A program made the translations under genes and the position numbers. From Gemmatimonadota bacterium (GTDB lineage Bacteria > Gemmatimonadota > Gemmatimonadetes > JACCXV01 > JAHWKZ01): a stretch of DNA of 8,193 nt. The stretch covers positions 1 to 8,193 of the forward strand of contig JAHWKZ010000065.1 of NCBI GenBank assembly GCA_019347645.1. The letters are read 5' to 3'. The notes below the pieces were generated by a model. The model was not told the origin of the DNA. It was given only the letters and a program-made list of their open reading frames with translations, and made no database searches. Shown here piece after piece: positions 1 through 5,550 of this stretch (positions are counted from its first letter, which is position 1; the number at the start of each line of letters is the position of its first letter).

Positions 1-1
1 C

Positions 2-721
2 GTCGAGCCGGAGGGAGGCCTCGCATGGATCTGGGAGATGCGCGGCGGGTCCCTGGTGGTCGAGGACCAGATCGAGCCGCTGGCGGCGAACGCGCCCCCG
101 GAGAGCCAGCTCCTGGCGGGCGGCGCGTTCTCGCTCGACGTGATCGGCGATCCCCTGCCCGAGACGATCGCGCTCTACGTCTCCTCCGAACTCGAGCCGA
201 GCGCGCTGGTCGTCCGGAGCCGCGGTTCGCGGTTCACGAGCACCTCGACCCAGCCGCTGCTCGATCCGGCCGCCCTGGGACTCCCGTCGTGGGAGGGGAT
301 CCGCCGCGGCGGCGAGCTCTCGGAGGTCGTGGACGTGGCCGGGCGGCCGGTCCTGCTGCTTTCCGTGCCCGTGCCCGAGAACCCGGTGACGACTCTGGGG
401 TTCTTCGAGGTCGGCGCCGACGGGCGCGTGGCGCCGATCATGGCCGTGGGCGCCGAAGGACCGAACCCCGCGCTGTTCCCCGACGGTCGCGCCGCCGATC
501 GCCTCTTCGAGACGGGACTCGTCGACCTCGACGGCGACGGTCAGGTGGAGGTGGTCGCCGCGATGGGCCGGCAGGATCCGAGCTCGCTCGAGCCGCGGAT
601 CCAGTGGGGCGCCCAGGTCTGGCGGTGGAGCGAAGGGCCGCGGCTCGTGCCGGCGCCGGAGCTCGAGGAGGCGGCGATCCTCCGGCTCGAGAGCGCGACC
701 GTCCCCGAAGCGGGGTCCTGA
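2..721 (+). CDS. C-terminal part of a protein with an FG-GAP-like DxDGDG motif (5' truncated)
   Basis: The reading frame is open from the second base of the window, so the gene almost certainly begins upstream. The ATG at 38 has no usable ribosome binding site, and the 12 codons before it read as natural protein in the same codon style. I do not recognise a specific family. The visible part is rich in beta-strand-type sequence and carries DLDGDGQVEVV (nt 524-556), the acidic loop seen in FG-GAP/VCBS calcium-binding repeats, in an otherwise low-lysine, acidic protein. No membrane segment is visible in this part. The stop is nine bases before the next gene, so the two are probably co-transcribed. 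An exported or periplasmic location is inferred from the motif type only; the N-terminus with any signal peptide lies outside the window. Confidence 0.72.
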   Translation, partial: VEPEGGLAWIWEMRGGSLVVEDQIEPLAANAPPESQLLAGGAFSLDVIGDPLPETIALYVSSELEPSALVVRSRGSRFTSTSTQPLLDPAALGLPSWEGIRRGGELSEVVDVAGRPVLLLSVPVPENPVTTLGFFEVGADGRVAPIMAVGAEGPNPALFPDGRAADRLFETGLVDLDGDGQVEVVAAMGRQDPSSLEPRIQWGAQVWRWSEGPRLVPAPELEEAAILRLESATVPEAGS

Positions 722-730
722 CCCGGCGCG

Positions 731-1222
731 ATGAGGAGCGGGACCAAGCTGGCGATCGTCCTGGTGGCGGTAGCCGCCGCCGTCGCGGCGCTGCGGATCC
801 TCTGCGTTCCGGTGGGCTCGTTCCGCGAGGGGCTCGACCGGCTCGACTGGGGGATGTCCGCCGACTCGGTCCGGGCGGTGCTGGGCCGCCCGAACCGGAT
901 CTGCGCGTCGGGCGCGGTGGACCACGTTCGGGTGCCGGAGGGAGTCGACGCCGCCGTCCTCGAGCGGGTGACCTCCGAGCGCTGGGTCTACTCCGAACGC
1001 TCCCCGCCCGACGACCCGCCGCGCTCCCCCGACCCCGCCTGCCGCCCCGCCCCCGCCGCCACCGAGCTCGGCTTCGACGCCGCCGGTCGCCTCCGCTGGC
1101 TCGTCCGCGAGGCGATGCAGACCGCGGCCGAGGTCGACCCACGCCTCGGCCGGGACGGACGGGCAGCGCCGGAGAGCGTGCACCCGGAGGGTCAGCGCGG
1201 CAGGTTGAGCCCCCAGTCGTAG
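731..1222 (+). CDS. Small membrane-anchored protein with a BamE/SmpA-like pattern
   Basis: This 163-residue protein has an N-terminal hydrophobic segment at about residues 7-25, which acts as an uncleaved anchor or signal; the cysteine at 25 lacks a proper lipobox. Residues 39-54 read DWGMSADSVRAVLGRP, like the G-M-x-x-x-x-V-x-x-x-L-G-x-P signature of BamE/SmpA/OmlA outer-membrane assembly lipoproteins. The family's later W-x-Y strand (W85, Y87) and F-D-x-x-G-x-L strand (residues 115-121) follow. A proline-rich linker (about 92-109) interrupts the domain. No strong Shine-Dalgarno precedes the ATG, which lies nine bases after the upstream stop, so translation may be coupled. The last 31 bases overlap the convergent DUF547 gene. 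A role in the envelope is likely; a true BamE function is not shown, since no other Bam gene is in view and the resemblance is by eye. Confidence 0.7.
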   Translation: MRSGTKLAIVLVAVAAAVAALRILCVPVGSFREGLDRLDWGMSADSVRAVLGRPNRICASGAVDHVRVPEGVDAAVLERVTSERWVYSERSPPDDPPRSPDPACRPAPAATELGFDAAGRLRWLVREAMQTAAEVDPRLGRDGRAAPESVHPEGQRGRLSPQS

Positions 1223-1968
1223 TCCAGGAACTGGATCGACCAGGCCGGGTTCCGGGCGGCCTCCGCGGCCGTCCCCGTGAGGTAGCGGGCGGCGTACTCG
1301 CGGAGCGACCCGGCGTCGCGCTCGAAGTCCTCGCGGTACCACTCGAAGATCCGGCTCAGGTAGAGCACCCTCCGCTCGCGATCGAGGCGGTGACCGGTGG
1401 GACCGTTGAGGAAGGTCCGGGCCTGGAAGTCGAGCTGCATGTCGAGCTTCTCCGCCCGGTACGGCTCCGGCCTCAGCCGCGGGCAGCCGAGCGAGGCGCA
1501 GTTCAGAGCGAAGTGGATCCGGGCGTCGAGGAGCGGCGGCTGGAGCAGGATCTCCTTCTCGATCTCGTCGAGGGTGCGCGCGCGTCCGGCCACCGGATGC
1601 TCGCGGCGCCCGAAGAAGCCGTGGATCCGCCCGCCGATCAGTCCCACGTCCTTGACCGAGTCGATCGGCCAGTGGGCCAGGACGCCGGCAATCACCCGGG
1701 CGTTGTAGGCGTTGATCCAGAAGGCTCGCTGCTCGGCCACCGTCCACCGCTCCGGGTGGGCGGCGCTGAGCCACTCCAGGAACCGTCGGAACTCGGCCGG
1801 GTCCTCGCCCTTCAGACGCTCGTAATCGACTGCGTCCTCGACCAGGTAGCCGTCGAGCACCGCCTGCCAGTCGTCGTAGCCCCTGGCGGCGCCGTATCGC
1901 GCCTGCTGGGCGGAGACGGGAGAGACGACGGGGGCGAGGAGGAGCAGCATGGCGAGGAACGTACGCAT
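1192..1968 (-). CDS. Exported DUF547 family protein
   Basis: The 258-residue protein begins with a clear Sec signal peptide: a hydrophobic core at residues 4-17 and a probable cleavage after VSA (20/21). The mature part matches the DUF547 family (PF04784) from memory. FWINAYNA lies at residues 83-90, and residues 149-163 contain the motif with RIHFALNCASLGCP, including two cysteines (C157 and C162). SRIFEWYREDF lies at 205-215 and FLDYDWGLN at 247-255. Length and motif order are typical of a full-length member. The family has no firmly established biochemical activity; it is usually extracytoplasmic. The two closely spaced cysteines could form a disulfide or bind a metal, which is inference. 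The gene is transcribed away from the HepT-like gene and convergently with the BamE-like gene. It has no clear Shine-Dalgarno; a candidate -10 lies only nine bases before the start codon. Confidence 0.9.
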   Translation of the reverse strand: MRTFLAMLLLLAPVVSPVSAQQARYGAARGYDDWQAVLDGYLVEDAVDYERLKGEDPAEFRRFLEWLSAAHPERWTVAEQRAFWINAYNARVIAGVLAHWPIDSVKDVGLIGGRIHGFFGRREHPVAGRARTLDEIEKEILLQPPLLDARIHFALNCASLGCPRLRPEPYRAEKLDMQLDFQARTFLNGPTGHRLDRERRVLYLSRIFEWYREDFERDAGSLREYAARYLTGTAAEAARNPAWSIQFLDYDWGLNLPR

Positions 1969-1977
1969 GACCGCTCG

Positions 1978-2006
1978 AAGGTAGCCGACCCGACTCCGGC
2001 CGTCAC
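1978..2006 (-). promoter_or_regulatory. Candidate promoter of the DUF547 gene
   Basis: On the minus strand GTGACG (2006-2001) and TACCTT (1983-1978) are separated by 17 bases, each matching the sigma-70 consensus at four of six positions. Transcription would start near 1971, giving an almost leaderless mRNA for the ATG at 1968. This is weak evidence in GC-rich DNA, supported by position and by the absence of a Shine-Dalgarno. Confidence 0.3.
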
Positions 2007-2018
2007 CGTGACTCCGGC
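1992..2018. repeat. Inverted repeat GTCAC-C-GTGAC with a 9-base direct repeat in a divergent intergenic region
   Basis: GTCACCGTGAC (2002-2012) is a perfect 5-bp inverted repeat around a single C. The 9-mer GACTCCGGC occurs at 1992-2000 and again at 2010-2018, 18 bases apart. The block lies between two divergent genes and overlaps the candidate -35 of the DUF547 promoter. This is the placement expected of an operator, but no regulator gene is nearby and short repeats arise easily at this GC content. Confidence 0.3.
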
Positions 2019-2070
2019 GGTGGTGGCGCCGCGGATCGCGGGCGCGGGCCCCCGGGCTCGCTCTCGCCGG

Positions 2071-2098
2071 TTGACACGGATCGCCCCGCGTCTATCCT
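2071..2098 (+). promoter_or_regulatory. Sigma-70-like promoter of the HepT-like gene
   Basis: A perfect TTGACA (2071-2076) and TATCCT (2093-2098, four of six matches) are separated by 16 bases. This is the best promoter-like string in the window and lies just upstream of the gene starting at 2111. Transcription would begin around 2105, within or just after the Shine-Dalgarno GGAGGA (2101-2106). Either the start point is a little earlier than normal or the message is nearly leaderless. Confidence 0.45.
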
Positions 2099-2110
2099 TC
2101 GGAGGAACCG

Positions 2111-2542
2111 ATGGGCGCCGATTTCTCCAACCTGCTCCTCGAACTCGACCAGCTCGAATCCGAGCTCGAGGCGATCCGCGTCGTCGTCGACGAGGGCCAG
2201 GAGATGTACGCCGCCGCGCCGACGGCCCGCGAGGCCGCCTTGCGTCACCTCGAGATGGCGATGCGCCACGTCCTGGACTCGGCGTGGTCGCTGATCGAGG
2301 AGTCCCAGTGGGAGGAACCGGAGGACGGCCTGGACGCCATCGAGATCCTCGCCGAGGAGGACGTGCTCCCGGGCCCGCTGGCGGTGTCGCTGATCGGACT
2401 CGCCGAGTACGCCACCGAGCACGGGGAGTCCGCGGGGTGGGACGCGGACGCCGAAGAGAGCTACGAGCGGCTGAGCGAGGCGGTGGATTCGCTGGCGGAG
2501 TATCAAGAATACCTCCACCAGTACCTCAAAGAATTGGGCTGA
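2111..2542 (+). CDS. Small acidic helical protein resembling HepT (DUF86) with a degenerate active site
   Basis: The 143-residue protein is strongly acidic and predicted almost all helical. ATG 2111 has a strong Shine-Dalgarno (GGAGGA, 2101-2106). The layout follows HepT/DUF86 proteins, the RNase-like partners of minimal nucleotidyltransferases (MNT). There is an N-terminal coiled helix, then RHLEMAMRHVLDSAWSLIEE (45-64), which resembles the family's helix with an L-x-x-A-x-x-x-x-x-D-x-A pattern. A short A-I-E-I-L-A-E-E-x-V-L stretch follows (76-86), then a final helix ending YLHQYLKELG. In active HepT the next motif is R-N-x-x-x-H-x-Y. Here the equivalent reads EYATEHGE (99-106): the histidine (H104) is kept, but the arginine and tyrosine positions are both glutamate. 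No MNT gene is adjacent on either side. If the assignment is right, this is an orphan that has lost RNase chemistry and may serve only as a binding scaffold. The family call is by eye; an unrelated helical protein remains possible. Confidence 0.75.
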   Translation: MGADFSNLLLELDQLESELEAIRVVVDEGQEMYAAAPTAREAALRHLEMAMRHVLDSAWSLIEESQWEEPEDGLDAIEILAEEDVLPGPLAVSLIGLAEYATEHGESAGWDADAEESYERLSEAVDSLAEYQEYLHQYLKELG

Positions 2543-2580
2543 GGCCCGGAGGCGGGCCGATCCCGGCGCCGCACTCGATC

Positions 2581-2621
2581 GGGGCTCCTGCGGCGTGGGG
2601 AATCCCACGCCTCGGAGCCCC
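2581..2621. terminator. Strong two-stem hairpin, probable terminator without U-tract
   Basis: GGGGCTCC (2581-2588) pairs perfectly with GGAGCCCC (2614-2621), and GGCGTGGG (2592-2599) pairs with CCCACGCC (2604-2611). The loop is GAAT, with a small internal loop (TGC opposite TC) between the two stems. The hairpin begins 39 bases after the stop of the HepT-like gene and ends well before the hisC start. It has sixteen GC-rich base pairs, but no run of T follows, as is common in high-GC genomes. It is symmetric and could act on either strand. Confidence 0.65.
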
Positions 2622-2688
2622 TCCTCGCGCGACACCGGGCTCGACCCACCTGCGGGCCTCTTCGACGTTCTCCCAGAACCCTACTCTC

Positions 2689-2717
2689 CTGACCGATCCG
2701 CGATTCGTGCCTACATT
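2689..2717 (+). promoter_or_regulatory. Candidate promoter of the hisC operon
   Basis: CTGACC (2689-2694) and TACATT (2712-2717) are separated by 17 bases, each matching the sigma-70 consensus at four of six positions. The stretch 2661-2720 is noticeably more AT-rich than its surroundings, as expected for a promoter. The predicted start at about 2724-2725 coincides with the ATG of an 11-codon upstream ORF. An alternative is TTCGAC (2661) with TACTCT (2682), spaced 15. Confidence 0.35.
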
Positions 2718-2724
2718 GACCTCC

Positions 2725-2760
2725 ATGAGCCCCTTTCCTCCCTTCCTTCCTTGGTCGTGA
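2725..2760 (+). promoter_or_regulatory. Candidate upstream ORF (11 codons) overlapping the hisC start
   Basis: The ATG at 2725 opens the short frame MSPFPPFLPWS, whose TGA (2758-2760) overlaps the hisC GTG (2757-2759) as GTGA. The same 4-base arrangement joins the next two genes of the operon. No Shine-Dalgarno precedes the ATG, but a possible promoter would place the RNA 5' end almost exactly on it. The peptide is rich in proline and phenylalanine and contains no histidine, so it does not look like a classical his attenuator leader. Bases 2730-2752 are pyrimidines without exception, so the hisC GTG has no ribosome binding site of its own. Translation could be chance. Confidence 0.3.
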
Positions 2761-3881
2761 CCGTCTCGCGGAGCTCGGCTCGCGCGGGGGCGTCGGCGAC
2801 GCCGGCCCGCGCGGACCTGGAGGCGATCTGGCCCTACGTTCCGGGCCGCCACCGGGTGGAGATCGAGCGCGAGTACGGGATCGCGAACGTCCTCAAGGTC
2901 GCCTCCAACGAGAACCCGCTCGGGCCGTCGCCCAGGGCGCTGGCGGCGCTGGCGGCGCTCGACGAGCTGCAGTACTACCCGGACAGCCAGGCGCGGGACC
3001 TGAAGGAGGCTCTCGCGGCGCGCCACGGGGTGGAGCCCGACCACGTGGTGGTGGGGAACGGCTCGGTCGAGTGCATCGACCTGGTCGCGCGGGCGTTCCT
3101 GCGTCCCGGCGACGAGGCGATCTGCGGCTTCCCCTGCTTCCCGCGCTTCCCCATCGCCTGCCAGGTGATCGGCGTCGCGCCGGTGGTGGTCCCGCACGTC
3201 GACTGGACGGTGGACCTCGACGGGATCGCCGGCGCGGTCACCGAGCGGACGCGCGTGGTGTACATCGACAACCCGTGCAACCCCACCGGGACCCACGTGG
3301 CTCCCGACGATCTGGCCGCCTTCCTCGACGCCCTGCCGCCGCGGGTCCTCGTCCTGCTCGACCGCGCGTACTACGAGTTCGTGCCCCCCGGGGAACGGTT
3401 CGAGGAGGACGTCGAGCGGATCCTCGGGGGCGAGAACCTCGCCGTCCTGCGGACCTTTTCGAAGGCGTACGGTCTGGCGGGGCTGAGGATCGGCTACGCG
3501 CTCGCGCGGCCCGACCACGTCCGCGCCCTGGACCGCGTCCGCGAGGCGTTCAACACCAGCGTCGTCGCCCAGGCCGCCGGCATGGCCGCGATCGAGGATG
3601 ACGCCCACGTGGAGGCGACCCTGCGGGTCAACGAGGCCGGGCGGACGCGGCTCCTCGAGGCCTTCGACCGGCAGGGGTTCGCGGCGGTTCCGTCGAAGAC
3701 CAACTTCCTGTTCGTGGATCTGGGCGAGCGGGCCGCCGCGATCAATGGTTCGCTGCTGTCGAAGGGCATCGTGATCCGGCCGATGACCGCGCCGGGGATC
3801 GATACCTTCGCGCGGATCTCCGTTCCGGACCGCGCCGGGGTCGAGCGGCTCGTGAGCGCGCTCGGGGAGATCGGGGCGTGA
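2757..3881 (+). CDS. hisC: Histidinol-phosphate aminotransferase family protein (HisC-like)
   Basis: This fold-type I PLP aminotransferase is 374 residues from GTG 2757, the usual HisC length; GTG 2595 would add 54 unnatural residues encoded partly within a hairpin, and TTG 2751 is the only other nearby choice. HisC transfers an amino group from glutamate to imidazole-acetol phosphate in the cytoplasm. Visible landmarks are PYVPGR (26-31), SNENPLGPSP (50-59), GNGSVE (100-105), NPCNPTGT (172-179), DRAYYEF (202-208) and the PLP lysine K236 in TFSKAYGLAGLRIGY. D202, which contacts the pyridine nitrogen, and the tyrosine at 205 are kept. However, the usual DEAY reads DRAY, and the PTF-x-x-Y segment reads PCFPRF. 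No other his gene is in view, so activity on another keto acid is possible. The stop overlaps the next start as GTGA, indicating translational coupling to the dehydrogenase. Confidence 0.88.
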   Translation: MTVSRSSARAGASATPARADLEAIWPYVPGRHRVEIEREYGIANVLKVASNENPLGPSPRALAALAALDELQYYPDSQARDLKEALAARHGVEPDHVVVGNGSVECIDLVARAFLRPGDEAICGFPCFPRFPIACQVIGVAPVVVPHVDWTVDLDGIAGAVTERTRVVYIDNPCNPTGTHVAPDDLAAFLDALPPRVLVLLDRAYYEFVPPGERFEEDVERILGGENLAVLRTFSKAYGLAGLRIGYALARPDHVRALDRVREAFNTSVVAQAAGMAAIEDDAHVEATLRVNEAGRTRLLEAFDRQGFAAVPSKTNFLFVDLGERAAAINGSLLSKGIVIRPMTAPGIDTFARISVPDRAGVERLVSALGEIGA

Positions 3882-4951
3882 CCCGGATCGCGCTGATCCC
3901 GGGCGACGGGATCGGTCCGGAGGTCGTCGAAGTCGCCCGCGCCGCGCTCGAGGCCGCGGCCGCGGCGGAGGGCGTCGATCTCGCGTTCGAGACGTTCCAC
4001 TTCTCCGCCGACCACTATCTGGAGACCGGCGAGACCCTGCCCGACGTCGCCTTCGAGCGGCTCCGCGACGGGTTCGACGCGATCCTCCTCGGCGCCCTGG
4101 GCGATCCGCGGGTGCCGGGGAACGAGCACGCCCGGGACGTCCTCCTCGGGCTCCGGTTCCGGCTCGACCTCTACGTGAACCTGCGGCCCGTGCGACTGCT
4201 GCACCCCCGGCTCTGCCCCCTCGCGACTCGTCCCGACGGGGTCGAGCGCGCGATCGACATCGAGATCTTCCGGGAGAACACCGAGGGCGCCTACGTGGGG
4301 CTGGGGGGGAACTTCAAGAAGGGGACGCCGGAGGAAGTGGCGATCAACGAGGACCTCAACACCTACCGCGGCGTCAAGCGGATCCTCAAGGCCGCCTTCG
4401 AGCACGCCGTGGAGAACGGTCGTCACCGGGTGACGATGTCCGACAAGGCGAACGCGATGGAGCACGCGGGCGGCCTGTGGCGGCGCACGTTCGAGGAAGT
4501 GGGCGCCGAGTACCCGGACGTCGAGCGGGAGTCGCTCTACGTCGATATGCTGGCGATGGACCTGCTCCGGCGGCCCGAGCGCTACCGAGTGATCGTGACG
4601 GGCAACCTCTTCGGCGACATCCTCACCGACATCGGCGCCATCGTCAGCGGGAGCATGGGGCTCGCTCCGTCCGGCAACATCAACGTCGACGGCGAGTACC
4701 CTTCGATGTTCGAGCCGGTCCACGGCTCCGCGCCCGACCTGGCGGGTTCGGGCACGGCGAACCTGATGGCGGCCGTCCTCACCGCCGCCCTCCTCGCCGA
4801 GCGGACCGGCGCCCCGGCCGTGGCGGGGCGTCTCGAGGAGGCGGTCCGCGCGGCCCTGGCGGCGGGGATCTCCACCCCCGACGTCGGAGGCGCCGGATCG
4901 ACCGCCGAGGTGGGGGACTGGATCGTCCGCCGGGCCGGCGAGCGGTCGTGA
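3878..4951 (+). CDS. Isocitrate/isopropylmalate dehydrogenase family protein (LeuB/tartrate dehydrogenase-like)
   Basis: The 357-residue beta-decarboxylating dehydrogenase oxidises a (2R,3S)-2-hydroxy acid with NAD(P) and releases CO2. It starts at GTG 3878, eight bases after GGGGAG, and overlaps hisC by four bases. Compared with Thermus isopropylmalate dehydrogenase (from memory), all core residues line up. Substrate arginines are R93, R103 and R132 and the tyrosine is Y139. The catalytic lysine is K190 (SDKANAM), and the metal aspartates are D223, D247 and D251. EPVHGSAPDLAG (279-290) begins the cofactor loop, followed by TANLM rather than the usual ANP. The substrate-selecting segment before R93 (ARDVLLGLR) lacks the glutamate typical of LeuB and the serine/asparagine typical of isocitrate dehydrogenase. 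FRENTEGAYVG and ILLGALGDPRVP recall the mixed LeuB/tartrate/homoisocitrate subgroup. No leuA, leuC or leuD is present, so I leave the substrate open. Confidence 0.9.
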   Translation: MTRIALIPGDGIGPEVVEVARAALEAAAAAEGVDLAFETFHFSADHYLETGETLPDVAFERLRDGFDAILLGALGDPRVPGNEHARDVLLGLRFRLDLYVNLRPVRLLHPRLCPLATRPDGVERAIDIEIFRENTEGAYVGLGGNFKKGTPEEVAINEDLNTYRGVKRILKAAFEHAVENGRHRVTMSDKANAMEHAGGLWRRTFEEVGAEYPDVERESLYVDMLAMDLLRRPERYRVIVTGNLFGDILTDIGAIVSGSMGLAPSGNINVDGEYPSMFEPVHGSAPDLAGSGTANLMAAVLTAALLAERTGAPAVAGRLEEAVRAALAAGISTPDVGGAGSTAEVGDWIVRRAGERS

Positions 4952-5550
4952 TCGGCGCGGCCGGGAGCCCGACCACCCCCGATCCCCGTCCGGACGCCGC
5001 GGATCGTCCGGACCCCGTCACCCCCCTCGAGGGGGCCGGGTGGGCCCTGCTGGCCCTGCTGACCCTCGTCATCCTCCTGCTCGCCGTCCTCCGACCCACC
5101 GACCCGCGGTCCATCGTCAGCGAGATCCGTCTGGCCGCCGGCTTCGACCGCTACGAGGCCGCCATGGAGGAGGGCGAGCGGCTCTACGCGACCGCGATCG
5201 CCGAGTTCCGTGTCGCCGGCGACGACGCGGAAGCCCGGCGATCCCTCTTCGAGATGCTGGCTCGCTCCGCCGAGCGCTTCCAGAGGGCGCGGAGCGAGGC
5301 CGAGGGGTTCCACGAGGATCAGCGGGCCCAGGTGGGGATCGCCCGGACGCACTACGTCTGGGCGCGGGAGCTCCTGAAGGAGGGGGATCGACCGTGGTAT
5401 CGCTCCGACGACACGGAGACGCTGCGGCGCGCGCGCGACATCGTCGACGAGGCGCTCGCGCTTCCCTCCCTCCCCGGCGGCGTGCGGGTCGATCTCGAAG
5501 AGCTCGGAACCCGCATCGACCGCGCCATCACGCCTTGGCCGATCCTCTGA
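4948..5550 (+). CDS. Single-pass membrane protein with a helical C-terminal domain, unknown function
   Basis: I do not recognise this 200-residue protein. GTG 4948 overlaps the dehydrogenase stop as GTGA, the same coupling seen at the previous junction. The frame is open further upstream, but only as the shadow of the dehydrogenase. Residues 1-29 are proline- and aspartate-rich and disordered. Residues 31-48 (from GWALLALLTLVILLL) form one membrane helix. The rest (about 53-195) is charged and helical, with tyrosine/alanine-spaced helices such as RYEAAMEEGERLYATAIAEF (68-87), ARTHYVWARELLKEGDRPWY (132-151) and a helix near 158-172. That spacing recalls TPR-like helical hairpins. Orientation by the positive-inside rule is unclear. 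The gene runs into the next membrane protein by a 16-base overlap, so the pair may form one envelope unit. Function and any link to the dehydrogenase are unknown. Confidence 0.75.
   Translation: MIGAAGSPTTPDPRPDAADRPDPVTPLEGAGWALLALLTLVILLLAVLRPTDPRSIVSEIRLAAGFDRYEAAMEEGERLYATAIAEFRVAGDDAEARRSLFEMLARSAERFQRARSEAEGFHEDQRAQVGIARTHYVWARELLKEGDRPWYRSDDTETLRRARDIVDEALALPSLPGGVRVDLEELGTRIDRAITPWPIL

Noticed and set aside
1006..1064. C-rich low-complexity tract within the BamE-like gene
   Set aside because: It encodes a proline-rich linker in frame and has no regular repeat unit, so it is not a tandem repeat or CRISPR-like element.
2003..2635. Minus-strand open frame opposite the HepT-like gene (210 codons)
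   Set aside because: The plus-strand frame has a strong Shine-Dalgarno, a promoter and natural helical sequence. The minus frame begins inside the hairpin and ends in the divergent promoter region.
2595..2756. A longer hisC start at GTG 2595
   Set aside because: The extra 54 residues are unlike any HisC N-terminus. The GTG lies within the stem of the hairpin, and the candidate promoter lies downstream of it.
25..2760. A 911-codon open frame starting at ATG 25 with a good upstream GGAGGGAGG
   Set aside because: It is an arginine/glycine/proline-rich translation that runs across three genes in other frames, one of them on the opposite strand. It has no domain-like sequence, and its openness follows from the high GC content.
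2526..4723. Long minus-strand open frames opposite hisC and the dehydrogenase (to 3608 and from 3494)
   Set aside because: They are rich in histidine, arginine and valine with no recognisable motif, and they lie wholly opposite strongly supported genes.
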